Below, piece by piece: positions 34,812-44,940 of a stretch of 64,000 bases of DNA. Below the pieces are notes generated by a model that saw nothing but the letters and a program-made list of their open reading frames with translations, did not search any database and was not told where the DNA came from. Each line of letters begins with the position of its first letter. The first letter of the stretch is position 1. The translations under genes and the position numbers were made by a program. This DNA comes from Hyphomicrobium sp. GTDB lineage: Bacteria; Pseudomonadota; Alphaproteobacteria; Rhizobiales; Hyphomicrobiaceae. The DNA lies in NCBI GenBank assembly GCA_002928735.1, contig PERL01000016.1, positions 1-64,000 of the forward strand, in the 5' to 3' direction.

Positions 34812-36131
34812 TTGGCTCAAGCTGCAACAGTGATGATGCAGGACGCGGATCTCCCCGCGCCGGCTCTCTTGCCTGGTAAAAAGCCGTTGTACGAGGTCGG
34901 CGAGATTCCACCGCTCGGTCATGTGCCGGAGAAGATGTACGCGTGGTCGATCCGGCGCGAGCGGCACGGACCGCCCGACACGGCGATGCAAATCGAAGTC
35001 TTGCCGACGTGGGAGCTGGACAGCCATGACGTGCTCGTTCTCGTGCTGGCGGCCGGCGTCAACTACAATGGTGTATGGGCGTGTCTCGGACAGCCCATCT
35101 CCATGTTCGACGTGCACGGCGCGCCCTACCTGGTGACGGGTTCGGATGCGGCCGGCATCGTTTGGGCGGTCGGATCTGCTGTGAAGCGGTGGAAGGTCGG
35201 CGATGAGGTTGTAGTCCATTGTAACCAGGACGATGGCGACGACGAAGAATGCAACGGCGGCGATCCCATGTTGTCACCGTCTCAGCGTATCTGGGGCTAC
35301 GAGACGCCGGATGGTTCGTTCGGGCAGTTCACGCGTGTGCAGGACCGGCAACTGCTGCCGCGGCCCAAGCATCTGACGTGGGAAGAGAGCGCCTGCTACA
35401 TGCTGACGCTGGCCACAGCCTATCGCATGCTGTTTGGCCATCGGCCGCATACGTTGAGGCCGGGGCACAACGTTCTGGTTTGGGGTGCATCTGGCGGCAT
35501 CGGCTCGATGGCGGTGCAGTTGTGCTCGACCGCCGGTGCCAATGCGATCGGTGTCGTATCAGATGCGGATAAGCGCGACTTCGTGATGCAATTGGGCGCG
35601 CGCGAGGTTTTGAACCGCAAAGATTTCAATTGCTGGGGCCAAATGCCGAAAGTCGGCACGCCCGAGTATCAGGCTTGGTTCAAAGAAGTCCGCCAATTTG
35701 GGTCGGCTATTTGGAACATCACGGGCAAGGGCAATAACGTCGATATGGTGTTCGAACACCCAGGCGAATCGACATTTCCCGTTTCAGTCTTCTGCGTGAA
35801 GCGCGGTGGCATGGTGGTTATTTGCGCCGGTACCACGGGCTATAATCTCACGCTCGATGCACGTTATCTCTGGATGCATCAGAAGCGCGTGCAAGGGTCG
35901 CACTTCGCGAATTTGCAGCAAGCATCGCTCGCCAACCGGCTCGTCATCGACCGACGCATCGATCCGTGTCTGTCGGAGGTGTTTTCGTGGGAGAACATCC
36001 CGAAAGCGCATATGCGGATGTACCGCAACGAGCACAAGCCGGGCAACATGGCGGCCTTGGTGTCCGCGCCTACGACCGGTCTCAAGACGCTCGAAGATAC
36101 GATCGAAGCGAGCCGCGCGCGGTTCGGCTGA
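34812..36131 (+). CDS. ccr: crotonyl-CoA carboxylase/reductase
   Basis: A 439-residue MDR-superfamily enzyme, reducing crotonyl-CoA with NADPH and fixing CO2 to form ethylmalonyl-CoA, the key step of the ethylmalonyl-CoA pathway for acetyl-CoA and C1 assimilation. Family marks: AAGVNYNGVWA (containing the CO2-pocket Asn), RIWGYETPDGSFGQF, NVLVWGASGGIGSMAVQLC (nucleotide binding) and WMHQKRVQGSHFAN. The TTG at 34812 is preceded by AGGAG at 7 nt and matches the length of relatives; an ATG at 34833 would shorten it. It lies between LysR-SbtA and carbonic anhydrase, which is consistent with CO2 supply. Confidence 0.95.
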   Translation: MAQAATVMMQDADLPAPALLPGKKPLYEVGEIPPLGHVPEKMYAWSIRRERHGPPDTAMQIEVLPTWELDSHDVLVLVLAAGVNYNGVWACLGQPISMFDVHGAPYLVTGSDAAGIVWAVGSAVKRWKVGDEVVVHCNQDDGDDEECNGGDPMLSPSQRIWGYETPDGSFGQFTRVQDRQLLPRPKHLTWEESACYMLTLATAYRMLFGHRPHTLRPGHNVLVWGASGGIGSMAVQLCSTAGANAIGVVSDADKRDFVMQLGAREVLNRKDFNCWGQMPKVGTPEYQAWFKEVRQFGSAIWNITGKGNNVDMVFEHPGESTFPVSVFCVKRGGMVVICAGTTGYNLTLDARYLWMHQKRVQGSHFANLQQASLANRLVIDRRIDPCLSEVFSWENIPKAHMRMYRNEHKPGNMAALVSAPTTGLKTLEDTIEASRARFG

Positions 36132-36159
36132 GGCTTTGTTTTTTGGTTTGGGGGAGAGA

Positions 36160-36194
36160 ACGGCAGCCCCTGCGGGGGGAGCAGGGGCTGCCGT
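36160..36194. terminator. 14-bp stem-loop between convergent genes
   Basis: ACGGCAGCCCCTGC and GCAGGGGCTGCCGT pair perfectly around a GGGGGGA loop, 29 bp past the ccr stop. No U tract follows on either strand, but its strength and position between convergent genes make it a likely bidirectional terminator. Confidence 0.7.
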
Positions 36195-36232
36195 CAAATG
36201 AGAAGCGGCGGGGGCACCGCTCCTCAATCGTT

Positions 36233-36532
36233 TCAACTGGACGATTTGTCGGACAACAGTCCAGCGAGAGCTTCGGGGATTTGCCCCTCGACGCCGAATT
36301 GAGAAAGCAATTGTTCGATCTGGCCATCCATCAGCGTGGAGGGGTCTATACCGTATTGGGCCAGCAGCTCCGTTGCTGCGGTGGGCGTCAGACCGGCGAG
36401 TTCGGTTGGGTCCAAGCCAGCGTTCTGCAAGAGATCCTGAAGTCCGGGTGACGCGGAGGAGAGGGCGTCGGCCACGGCGCTTGCGCCGAAGATGCCGGCC
36501 ATCGACGCGGTCAAGCGGGATAAATCAAACAT
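36233..36532 (-). CDS. hypothetical protein
   Basis: A 99-residue protein, rich in Ala, Leu and Gln: MFDLSRLTASMAGIFGASAV and repeated helical phrases ending in LLAQYG, LLSQFG and ALAGLL. It has no signal peptide. The ATG at 36532 follows GGAGAAACACC, so it is well placed for translation; an upstream frame is not supported. The family is not recognised. Confidence 0.7.
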   Translation of the reverse strand: MFDLSRLTASMAGIFGASAVADALSSASPGLQDLLQNAGLDPTELAGLTPTAATELLAQYGIDPSTLMDGQIEQLLSQFGVEGQIPEALAGLLSDKSSS

Positions 36533-36708
36533 GGTGTTTCTCCGTAGGTACTCGCTGGTCTTTGCCGCCCACACCTCGTTAATTGGCAACGTTGGTTGCG
36601 AATGGCCAAGAGATTTTTGCCCGGTCATCGATCGGATTTTCCGAAGACTTGGCGAATTGGATTTCGATGCCCATTTAGGCATCGGATCGTTTGCGACGGG
36701 GATTTACT

Positions 36709-37638
36709 GTGCCGAATCTTAGACAGCTTGAATATTTGGTCGCGGTGGCTGATACGCGGCATTTCCGGCGTGCTGCCGAGCGCACAAACACGACGCAGCC
36801 GACGCTCAGCGAGCAATTGAAAGCGCTTGAGGAACGTTTGGGCGCGCAGCTAGTCGAACGCGGGAATTCTCGCGTCGTGATCACAGCTGTGGGATCGGAG
36901 GTTGTTGAGATTGCGCGGCGCATGTTGCGCGATGCGCAGGAGATCCGCAGCATTTCTTCCGGCGCAAATGGTTTGACCGGCCTTTTGCGTCTGGCGCTGC
37001 CACAAACGATCGGCCCATATGTTTTCAAGCATGCGGCGCCGCTCATTCAGAAGACGTATCCCGGTCTGCAGTTGAGTGTGCGGGAGGATATGGCGCAGAA
37101 TCTTCCGCGTGGATTGGAGGACGGTCAGCACGATGTGATCGTTTCGCCGGCACCTTTGCGAGGGGCGGACATTGTAACCGTGCCTTTGTTTAGAGAACCA
37201 CTCTGGCTCACGGTTTCGGCAGATCATGCTCTTGCGCGCCAACGGCAGGTGCGGCTCGAAGACATCCGGGGTCAGGATGTGTTGGCGCTGGCGCAGGGAC
37301 ATCATCTGCACGAGGCGGTTCGGTCGCTGTGTACGGAAGCGGGGGCGCGTTTGCGCTATGATTTCGAGGGCACCAGTCTCGATATGCTGCGGGAAATGGT
37401 GATCATGGGGTGGGGCATTACCTTCATGCCAGGGCTTTATGCCGCGCGTGAATTGGCCAACGATCCGGCCATTCGCGTGCTGCGGTTGCAGGATCGGCCC
37501 GTTTACCGGACCATTTTGATGGGCTGGCGGAAGGCCAGCGCGCGGCAGGCCGCGTTTCTGGAGATGGCGGAGTTTTTTAAGTCCGTCGCGAAATCAATTC
37601 CGGAGTTGAGCCGGCCCGAGGTAGCCACAGCCGACTGA
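36709..37638 (+). CDS. OxyR-like LysR regulator lacking the peroxidatic cysteine
   Basis: A 309-residue LysR protein most like OxyR: NLRQLEYLVAVADTRHFRRAA at the HTH and GTSLDMLREMVIMGWGITFMP at the C-terminal domain. In E. coli OxyR the redox pair is C199 and C208. Here residue 199 is His (GHH, 197-199) and C208 remains (SLC). It therefore cannot use the standard disulfide switch. The GTG start at 36709 has GGGGA upstream; a TTG at 36691 is possible. Neighbours are a small unknown gene and carbonic anhydrase. Target genes are unknown. Confidence 0.87.
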   Translation: MPNLRQLEYLVAVADTRHFRRAAERTNTTQPTLSEQLKALEERLGAQLVERGNSRVVITAVGSEVVEIARRMLRDAQEIRSISSGANGLTGLLRLALPQTIGPYVFKHAAPLIQKTYPGLQLSVREDMAQNLPRGLEDGQHDVIVSPAPLRGADIVTVPLFREPLWLTVSADHALARQRQVRLEDIRGQDVLALAQGHHLHEAVRSLCTEAGARLRYDFEGTSLDMLREMVIMGWGITFMPGLYAARELANDPAIRVLRLQDRPVYRTILMGWRKASARQAAFLEMAEFFKSVAKSIPELSRPEVATAD

Positions 37639-37669
37639 TGCTTCCGATTTTGGGTGCGCGAGGAAAACG

Positions 37670-38317
37670 TCAGCCGGCGGGTTCGCCCATGCGCGTGCGA
37701 TAAATGTTCTCCAGTTGTTCGGCATTGTTGATGCGGACGGCAAGGTCGCGCAGGAGGCCATCGCGGATCGAATAGATGAGGCCGTGGACCGATAGGCCGC
37801 GACCGGCGGCCCAGGCATTTTGCACGATGGTGGTGTGGCAGACGTTTTTGACTTGCTCGATGACGTTCAATTCGCAGAGGCGGTCGCCGCGCGCGGTCAT
37901 GTCATCGATGGCGTCAAGTTCATCGCGATGGCGCGTATAAATGTCTTTTATGTTGCGCAGCCAGTTGTCGATGAGGCCGAATTGCTTGCTGCCGCAGGCG
38001 GCGTGGACGCCGCCGCAGCCGTAGTGTCCGCAAACGATGATCTGCTCGATCTTTAAGACTTCGACGGCGAACTGCATGACCGACAGACAGCTGATGTCGG
38101 TGTGGACGACGAGATTAGCGACGTTGCGATGCACGAACACCTCACCGGGAGCGAGGCCCAGAATCTGATTGGCGGGGACGCGGCTGTCGGAGCAGCCGAT
38201 CCAGAGGTATTTCGGGGCCTGCTGGGTGGCTAGGCGGGAGAAGTACTCGGGATCCTTTGCGATCTGGCCCTCGGCCCACGTCTTATTGTTTTTGAAAAGT
38301 TTTGTTAGCTCAGCCAT
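37670..38317 (-). CDS. can: beta-class carbonic anhydrase
   Basis: A 215-residue beta-carbonic anhydrase interconverting CO2 and bicarbonate. Zinc ligands are C42 (with D44 and R46 in CSDSR), H98 and C101 (CGHYGCGG). The sequence is close to the Can type. Located near ccr and sbtA, it would set CO2/HCO3- balance for Ccr and guanidine carboxylase. It is convergent with the OxyR-like gene. Confidence 0.95.
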   Translation of the reverse strand: MAELTKLFKNNKTWAEGQIAKDPEYFSRLATQQAPKYLWIGCSDSRVPANQILGLAPGEVFVHRNVANLVVHTDISCLSVMQFAVEVLKIEQIIVCGHYGCGGVHAACGSKQFGLIDNWLRNIKDIYTRHRDELDAIDDMTARGDRLCELNVIEQVKNVCHTTIVQNAWAAGRGLSVHGLIYSIRDGLLRDLAVRINNAEQLENIYRTRMGEPAG

Positions 38318-38557
38318 GGGGATTCCCGATTGTTATGCCGTGTGTGATCAATGATTGCTGTGCCGCAGGCCGTTTGGATTGGCAAGCGGTTGGTGGGCTG
38401 CCGGGCCGCTCCTGAAATTGGAAGCGTTAATGGTGGCATTGCAATAGCAAATGGATCTTGCTGACGCCCTTTAGCGTTCCCACATCCGCAACGTCGCGTT
38501 GCCTCATTGGAGGCACCTTGTTCGGGCAAACACCTTCAGAGAACCAGCGGAGGGACG

Positions 38558-38878
38558 ATGTCTGGATTCTGGAATTGGGGCCGTTCGGGCGAGAGTGGGC
38601 CTGGCTTGCTGCCGTCCTCGCTGGACGCGGCGGGTCTGTCGGACTGGATTCGCGCGCGCAAGGCCAATCTGCCGCAAACCCGGCTTGGGCGGACTTTGCT
38701 TGGGCTCGCGTTCGTATTTGGCGGGATGTTCAGCTTCCTGCCGGTGCTCGGCATTTGGATGCTGCCTCTGGGTCTTGTGATTCTTTCTGTCGATTGGGCC
38801 TTCGTGCGGCGCTGGCGGCGTCAGGCTGAGGTGCGGCTTTCGCGATGGTGGAAGGCGCGGCAGGCGGCGCGAGCCTAA
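38558..38878 (+). CDS. small membrane protein, unknown
   Basis: A 106-residue protein with a hydrophobic hairpin (TLLGLAFVFGGMFSFLPVLG, then MLPLGLVILSVDWAFVRRW) and a basic C-terminal tail. It has the look of the two-helix PGPGW-type membrane proteins, but the PGPGW motif itself is absent. GGAGG four bases upstream supports the start. Its end overlaps the 3' end of the convergent allophanate hydrolase gene by four bases. Confidence 0.65.
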   Translation: MSGFWNWGRSGESGPGLLPSSLDAAGLSDWIRARKANLPQTRLGRTLLGLAFVFGGMFSFLPVLGIWMLPLGLVILSVDWAFVRRWRRQAEVRLSRWWKARQAARA

Positions 38879-40656
38879 GTCCGCTTTGAAGCCAGCCACG
38901 CGCGCCAGCCGCCGTGGCGGGTGATATCCTCCGCACCTTGAAGCGCGTGGCTTTCGCACAGGAAGCCTTTGACGTAGGACCCGTCGGCGAGTTTGACCGA
39001 GCCGATGCCAAGGGGTGGCGGGATCAGCGCCACGAACGACCCGAAAGCGGCGTCGTCCATTTCCCAGATTTCCAGTTCGATGTTGCCTGAGCCCTTGCCG
39101 TCGCAGATGAGCCCGGGTTTGGCCGGTGTCGTGTTGGCCAGCGCATAGAAGCTGTAGCCCGGTGCCGTGCGGGTCGTGCGTACAAGGCGGGCATTGCGCT
39201 CGATGAGTTGCGTGTTGAGTGGCTGGCCAGTGAGGTGGGCGCCGACGACGGCGACCTCAATACGTTTTGATGGCGCCGTGGGAATGGCGGGCGTGGACGC
39301 GAGCGGTAGTGACGTGGCGCCGAGTTTGATTTCGCCGAGGGACCGGTGGAGCGCGTCGCCGAGGACGGCGAGGCGTTTGTCGTCGAAGGCGCGGCCCATG
39401 ACCGTGACGCCGACGGGCAGTCCGTTCTGGCGAAAGCCGGCGGGGACGGCGAGGGCCGAGAGGTCCATGAGATTCACAAAGTTCGTGTAGAGGCCGAGGT
39501 TTGAATTCAAGCGAACCGGATCGGCGAGGACTTCGGAAATTTTGTAGGTGGTGGGCGTGGTGGGCAGGATGAGGACATCCATCTTGGCCCATTCGGCCTC
39601 ACTGCGGCGTGTGAGTTCTGCGAGTCGGTAGAGGCCTTCAAATGTGGCGACGGCGGAGAGTTTTTCCGCGCTCAGGATGATGCCGCGGACCACGTCGTGG
39701 ATGGCATTGGGCTGTTTGGCTGCGAAGTCTTTGATAGCAGCGAGACGTTCGGCGACCCAGGGGCCGGAATAGAGGAGGCTGGCTGCTTCGCGGAACGGGG
39801 CGAAGTCGAATGGCACGATTTCGCAGTCGAGTGTGCGTATGCGTTCAATCGCGAGGCCGTAGAGGCGTTCCGTTTCTGCGTCGCCGCAGAAGTCGAGCGG
39901 GGACGAAGGAACACCGACGCGCAGACCTTGGGGGAGAGGTTCATACGTGCGCGGCGGCGATCTGCGGGAATAGGGTTCTTCGGCATCGTAGCCAGCGGCG
40001 ACGTCAAGGATGCGCGCCGCGTCAGCGGATGTGAGCGCGAAGATGGAAATGGTATCTTGGGTGCGGCAGGCGGGGACGACGCCGCGCGCGCTCAGGAGGC
40101 CCTTCGTTGGTTTGAGGCCGACGATGTTGTTGAAGGCGGCGGGGACGCGTCCCGAACCGGCCGTGTCGGTGCCAAGCGCGAAGGAGACGAGACCGCCGGC
40201 GACGGCGACGGCGGAACCGGAGCTTGAGCCGCCGGAGATGTAGTCGGGATCGAAGACGCTCGAAGGGATCCCGTATGGCGAGCGTGTGCCGACGAGGCCG
40301 GTGGCGAATTGATCGAGGTTGGTTTTGCCGATGAGGATGGCGCCGGCGGCTTCGAGTTTTTCGACGACGGTGGCTGACCGCGAGGGTGTGTAGGCGAATT
40401 CGGGGCAGGCGCAGGTGGTGGGGAGGCCTGCGACGTCGATGTTGTCTTTGACGGCAAAAGGAATGCCCCAGAGCGGACCTTTGGGCGCGGACTTCAGCTT
40501 GGCGAGTGCGGTGGCGCGCGGGACGAGGGTGATCCAGACAGGGCGTTCGCCTTCCACCGCAATGCGATTGTAAATGCAGGTGAGGACGGCCTCCGGCGTC
40601 AGCGTGCCAGTGGCGTAGGCCTGCGTGAGGGTTGCGATATCGAGGGAGACGATCAT
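38875..40656 (-). CDS. atzF: allophanate hydrolase (AtzF type)
   Basis: A 593-residue enzyme that hydrolyses allophanate to ammonia and CO2. The N-terminal amidase-signature domain has the catalytic Lys (FAVKDNIDVAG) and Ser cluster (GGSSSGSAVAV). The C-terminal domain (about 430-593, starting near RIEVAVVGAHL) is the second catalytic domain found in full-length allophanate hydrolases. The start ATG overlaps the carboxylase stop (ATGA). It is the last gene of the guanidine operon. Confidence 0.93.
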   Translation of the reverse strand: MIVSLDIATLTQAYATGTLTPEAVLTCIYNRIAVEGERPVWITLVPRATALAKLKSAPKGPLWGIPFAVKDNIDVAGLPTTCACPEFAYTPSRSATVVEKLEAAGAILIGKTNLDQFATGLVGTRSPYGIPSSVFDPDYISGGSSSGSAVAVAGGLVSFALGTDTAGSGRVPAAFNNIVGLKPTKGLLSARGVVPACRTQDTISIFALTSADAARILDVAAGYDAEEPYSRRSPPRTYEPLPQGLRVGVPSSPLDFCGDAETERLYGLAIERIRTLDCEIVPFDFAPFREAASLLYSGPWVAERLAAIKDFAAKQPNAIHDVVRGIILSAEKLSAVATFEGLYRLAELTRRSEAEWAKMDVLILPTTPTTYKISEVLADPVRLNSNLGLYTNFVNLMDLSALAVPAGFRQNGLPVGVTVMGRAFDDKRLAVLGDALHRSLGEIKLGATSLPLASTPAIPTAPSKRIEVAVVGAHLTGQPLNTQLIERNARLVRTTRTAPGYSFYALANTTPAKPGLICDGKGSGNIELEIWEMDDAAFGSFVALIPPPLGIGSVKLADGSYVKGFLCESHALQGAEDITRHGGWRAWLASKRT

Positions 40657-43600
40657 GCCGCGTCCTCCGCGATGACGACGAGTGTCTGGCCAAGCGAGAC
40701 GGCGCGGCCTTCGGTGCACTTCAATTCGTGCACGATGCCGTCGCTGGGGGCGTGGACCAGCATTTCCATTTTCATCGACTCCACCACGACGAGAACGTCG
40801 CCGGCCGTCACGCGTTTGCCCTGTTCGACGGCGATCTTCCAGACGGCGCCAGGGACGGGGCTTTGTATGGCTATGTGGCCCGGGGCTAGGATGTCGTCGC
40901 CGGTGTCGGCTGCGCCGGGATCGTTGAGTACGGCGCCGGTGCGGTCGCTGTCCTGCCAGCGGGCGCGCTCGGCTTCGAAGGCTGCCTGCTGGGTGGATTT
41001 GAAGGCGCCGATGGCGTCCGCGTTGTTGGTGAGGAACGTGCGATAGGCGGCAAGCGAGAACGTCGTCTCTTCGATGTTGATGCCGGCCTTGCCTTGCAGG
41101 AAGCCGTCGCGGAAGGCGAGGAGGTCTTCGCCCGTCATTTCGTAGAAGCGGATCTGGTCGAAGAAGCGCAGCAGCCAAGGTTTGCCGGGTTCGAATTCGC
41201 GGGTGGTGTGGAAGCGGTTCCAGACTTGCGCGGTGCGGCCGACGAACTGATAGCCGCCGGGGCCTTCCATTCCATAGACGCACATGTAGGCGCCGCCGAT
41301 GCCGACAGCGTTTTCCGGCGTCCAGGTGCGGGCGGGATTGTATTTGGTGGTGACGAGGCGGTGGCGCGGATCGACGGGTGTGGCGACGGGGGCGCCGAGG
41401 TAGACGTCGCCCAGGCCGAGCACGAGGTAGCTCGCGCCGTAGACGATGCGTTTCACATCTTCGATGCTGTCGAGGCCATTGATGCGGCGGATGAACTCGA
41501 TGTTCGAGGGGCACCAGGGGGCGTCGGCGCGGACCGACTGCATGTATTTGTCGATGGCGAGTTGGGTTTGCGGATCGTTCCAGGAGAGTGGCATGTGGAC
41601 GATGCGCGAGGGGACTTCGATGTCGCCGATGTCGCCCATGCCGTCTTCGATTTGCGAAAGAACGGCGAGTAGCTTGGACAACGGCAGCGTTAGGCTGTCG
41701 TAGTGGATCTGGAGCGATCGAATGCCGGGTGTGAGATCGAGGATGCCCGGGAGTTTCTTCTCTTCCAGGCGCGTCATGAGGACATGAACGCGGAAGCGCA
41801 ATTCGAGATCGAGAACGAGATCGCCGTATTCGATGAGCAGATACTTGTCGCCGGCTCGGCGGGCGACGACGCGGGGGAGGCCGTCTTTGGCTTTGCGGAC
41901 GGCGACAATGCAGTCGTCGGCGCCGAGCAAATGGGCGTCGGGGACGGCGACAACAGGCGCGGGGCTCAGCTGTTCGATCTCTGCGTTCTGGATGGCTTCG
42001 CGCGCGGCTGCATCCTGCGGCGTGAGACGCACGAAGCGGACTTTGTCGCCGGGGCGGAGCTGGCCGAGCTTCCAGAGGTCGGCGGCGACGATGGTGGCGG
42101 GGCAGACGAAGCCGCCGAGCGAGGGTCCGTCGGGGCCGAGGATGACGGGCATATCGCCGGTGAAGTCGATGGCGCCGATCGCATAGGCATTGTCGTGTAT
42201 GTTGCTTGGGTGGAGACCGGCTTCGCCGCCGTCGCGACGGGCCCACTGCGGTTTGGGGCCGATGAGGCGGACGCCAGTGGGATTGGAATTGTAGTGCACC
42301 TCCCAATCGGTGCTGAAGAACATGTCGATGTCTTCGGGGGTGAAGAAGTCTGGTGCGCCATGCGGGCCATAGAGCACGCCGATATCCCAGCGGTGGGCCA
42401 TGAGGGGGCGGAGTGCTGGCGAGAGCGATGAGGTGATGGTGAGAACAGGCGGTTCGGCGGCGTAGGGCGCGGCGATGTGGAGGATGTCGCCCGGCATGAG
42501 CGCGCGGCCACCGTGACCACCGAATTTGCCAAGCGTGAACGTGGACGCGCTGCCGAGATAGAGCGGTACATCAAAGCCGCCGCGCATGGCGAGGTAGGCG
42601 CGCGCACCGGCACCGGAGACGGTGCCGATTTTGAGGGTGGCACCGGCTTTGACGGGGACGGGCTGCCACATGGGAACGGGTGTGCCGTCGAGCGTGGCGG
42701 GGATGGCAGCTCCCGTCAAAGCGATGATCGTGGCGGTGTTGAATTTCAGCGTGGGGCCGGCGAGCGTGATTTCGAGGCCGGGTGCGCCTTCGCCGTTGCC
42801 GGCGAGCTTGTTGGCGTAGCGGAAGGAGAGATGGTCCATGGGACCGGACGGAGGCACGCCGACGGCCCAATAGCCGGTGCGGCCGGGCCAATCCTGAATG
42901 GTTGTTTGCGTGCCAGGGACGAGAACTTCGATCGTTGGCGCGTGATAGGCGACGGTGGCGAGCGTCGAGGTGAGCATGTCGCCGTTGGCGAGGATATCGG
43001 ATGATGCGAGTTGGCGCAGATAGTCGAGGTTGGTTTCGAGGCCGCCGATGCGGGTCTCGGCAAGCGCGGCTTGCATTTTGGCGAGGGCCTCGGCGCGGGT
43101 TTCACCGCGCACGATGATTTTAGCGATCATGGGATCGTAGAAGGGCGAGACCTCAGATCCACTTTCGACCCACGTTTCAATGCGGGCCTCGGGCGGCCAT
43201 GCGACGTGGGTGAGGAGGCCTGCGCTGGGGCGGAAATCGCGGCCGGGGTCTTCGGCGTACAAGCGGACTTGGATCGACGCGCCGCAGGGGGCGATTTTTG
43301 ACTGGTCGAGCGGCGGGCAGTCGCCGGCTGCCTGACGCACCATCCATTCGACGAGATCGACGCCGGTGACTTCTTCGGTGACACCGTGTTCGACTTGCAG
43401 GCGGGTATTCACCTCGAGGAAGTAGAAGGCGTTGGTATCGCTGTCGTAGAGAAATTCGACGGTGCCGGCGCTGGCGTAGTTGACGGATTTGCCGAGCGCG
43501 ATGGCGGTATTCCAGAGTTCGCGGCGGGTGGCGTCGGAGAGGCCGGGGGCGGGTGTCTCCTCGATGACTTTCTGGTTGCGGCGCTGGGCGGAGCAATCGC

Positions 43601-44282
43601 GTTCGCCAAGGGCCACAACGTTGCCTTTGCCGTCGCCGAAGAGCTGGACTTCGATGTGGCGGCCGCGGGCGACATACTTTTCGAGGAAGAGACCGGCGTC
43701 TTTGAAGTTGTTGCGGGCAAGCCGTTCGACGCGCTCGTACATGGGCGCGAGGTCGTCTTCGCTGGATATGAGCTGCAACCCTATCCCGCCGCCGCCGGCG
43801 GTGCTTTTCAGCATAACGGGATAGCCGATGCGCTGGGCTTCCGCGCGGGCGTGGTCGAGATCGCTGATGAGACCAGAGCCGGGCGCAAGAGGGACGCCGG
43901 CGGCTAGAGCCAACTCGCGGGCTTTATGTTTCAGGCCGAAGGCGCGCATTTGACCGGGTGTGGGGCCGATGAAGGCGATGCCGGCTTTGGCGCAGCTTTC
44001 AGCGAAGTCCGGGTTTTCGGAGAGGAAGCCGTAGCCGGGGTGGATCGCTTCAGCGCCGGTTTCGCACGCGACCTCCAAAATGCGATCGACGTTGAGGTAG
44101 CTTTGGGCCGCTGCGGCGGGGCCAATGCACACGGCTTCGGTTGCGAGCGCGACGTGGCGCGAGTGGCGGTCGGGTTCGGAATAAACCGCGACGCTGGCGA
44201 TGCCCATCCTGTCGAGCGTGCGAATGATGCGGCAGGCGATGGCGCCGCGATTGGCGATCAGGACCTTTTTGAAATTGCTCAT
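40653..44282 (-). CDS. guanidine carboxylase (urea carboxylase family)
   Basis: A 1209-residue biotin-dependent carboxylase: N-terminal biotin carboxylase ([28 protein letters not shown] loop), central KipI/KipA-like carboxyltransferase domain ([20 protein letters not shown]) and C-terminal biotin carrier with ESMKMEM (K1171). The family includes urea carboxylase and guanidine carboxylase. Because the operon has a guanidine-I riboswitch and both urea amidolyase-associated genes (now known as carboxyguanidine deiminase), guanidine is the better prediction: guanidine + HCO3- + ATP gives carboxyguanidine. An ATGA overlap connects it to the upstream gene. Confidence 0.9.
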   Translation of the reverse strand: MSNFKKVLIANRGAIACRIIRTLDRMGIASVAVYSEPDRHSRHVALATEAVCIGPAAAAQSYLNVDRILEVACETGAEAIHPGYGFLSENPDFAESCAKAGIAFIGPTPGQMRAFGLKHKARELALAAGVPLAPGSGLISDLDHARAEAQRIGYPVMLKSTAGGGGIGLQLISSEDDLAPMYERVERLARNNFKDAGLFLEKYVARGRHIEVQLFGDGKGNVVALGERDCSAQRRNQKVIEETPAPGLSDATRRELWNTAIALGKSVNYASAGTVEFLYDSDTNAFYFLEVNTRLQVEHGVTEEVTGVDLVEWMVRQAAGDCPPLDQSKIAPCGASIQVRLYAEDPGRDFRPSAGLLTHVAWPPEARIETWVESGSEVSPFYDPMIAKIIVRGETRAEALAKMQAALAETRIGGLETNLDYLRQLASSDILANGDMLTSTLATVAYHAPTIEVLVPGTQTTIQDWPGRTGYWAVGVPPSGPMDHLSFRYANKLAGNGEGAPGLEITLAGPTLKFNTATIIALTGAAIPATLDGTPVPMWQPVPVKAGATLKIGTVSGAGARAYLAMRGGFDVPLYLGSASTFTLGKFGGHGGRALMPGDILHIAAPYAAEPPVLTITSSLSPALRPLMAHRWDIGVLYGPHGAPDFFTPEDIDMFFSTDWEVHYNSNPTGVRLIGPKPQWARRDGGEAGLHPSNIHDNAYAIGAIDFTGDMPVILGPDGPSLGGFVCPATIVAADLWKLGQLRPGDKVRFVRLTPQDAAAREAIQNAEIEQLSPAPVVAVPDAHLLGADDCIVAVRKAKDGLPRVVARRAGDKYLLIEYGDLVLDLELRFRVHVLMTRLEEKKLPGILDLTPGIRSLQIHYDSLTLPLSKLLAVLSQIEDGMGDIGDIEVPSRIVHMPLSWNDPQTQLAIDKYMQSVRADAPWCPSNIEFIRRINGLDSIEDVKRIVYGASYLVLGLGDVYLGAPVATPVDPRHRLVTTKYNPARTWTPENAVGIGGAYMCVYGMEGPGGYQFVGRTAQVWNRFHTTREFEPGKPWLLRFFDQIRFYEMTGEDLLAFRDGFLQGKAGINIEETTFSLAAYRTFLTNNADAIGAFKSTQQAAFEAERARWQDSDRTGAVLNDPGAADTGDDILAPGHIAIQSPVPGAVWKIAVEQGKRVTAGDVLVVVESMKMEMLVHAPSDGIVHELKCTEGRAVSLGQTLVVIAEDAA

Positions 44283-44926
44283 GCGCCGGCATCCCAAATG
44301 AGAACCTCGACCGGAGTTGGGTTATAGGCGTTGCAGGGATTGTTGAGCTGCGGGCAATTGGAGATGAGAACGATGACGTTCATCTGAGCCTGCATCTCGA
44401 CATATTTGCCCGGTGCTGAGAGGCCGTCGGCGAAGTTGAGGCCGCCGTCGGCGGTGACGGGGACGTTCATGAAGAAATTGATGTTGTGGGCGATGTCGCG
44501 CTTATCGAGGCCGTAGTGTTCGTTTTCGGCGACGGCCAAGAGAAAGCTGTCCCGGCAGGCGTGCATGGTGAACTTTTCCAGCGCGTAGCGGACGGTATTG
44601 CTTTCGGTGGCGCAGGCGCCGCCGAGGGTGTCGTGGCGGCCGACGGTGTCGGCAGTGATCGTGAGCATGGGGCGGCAGAGGTCGGAGAGGAGAACGGTTC
44701 CGGCGGTGAGGAACACGTTGCCTTGCTCGCGGATGGTATCGCAGGCGGAGTAGCGCTCATGCGGATCGTCGGCGTTGAAGAAGAGCGTGTCGGCGGCCTG
44801 GTTGCCTTCCAGGTCGAGGATCCGGAAGGTTTCGCCCTTTTTGACGATGTGCATCCAGTAGTCGCCCGCGGGGACGACCTTGCGGTAGCTCGCGGTGTCG
44901 GCGTTGAGGTGGCTCTGCTTGATCAT
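44279..44926 (-). CDS. carboxyguanidine deiminase subunit (urea amidolyase-associated protein 2, DUF1989)
   Basis: A 215-residue DUF1989 protein. The [21 protein letters not shown] opening, [11 protein letters not shown] and a metal-binding-like [16 protein letters not shown] segment define the UAAP2 type. With UAAP1 it forms the deiminase that removes ammonia from carboxyguanidine to give allophanate. Its stop overlaps the carboxylase ATG. Confidence 0.9.
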   Translation of the reverse strand: MIKQSHLNADTASYRKVVPAGDYWMHIVKKGETFRILDLEGNQAADTLFFNADDPHERYSACDTIREQGNVFLTAGTVLLSDLCRPMLTITADTVGRHDTLGGACATESNTVRYALEKFTMHACRDSFLLAVAENEHYGLDKRDIAHNINFFMNVPVTADGGLNFADGLSAPGKYVEMQAQMNVIVLISNCPQLNNPCNAYNPTPVEVLIWDAGA

Positions 44927-44940
44927 GTGTCAGCCCTCCC

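Noticed and set aside
38875-42306. Very long minus-strand frame of 1143 residues ending in allophanate hydrolase
   Set aside because: Only the last 593 residues resemble a protein family; the rest is Arg/Pro-rich antisense-like sequence overlapping guanidine carboxylase in another frame.
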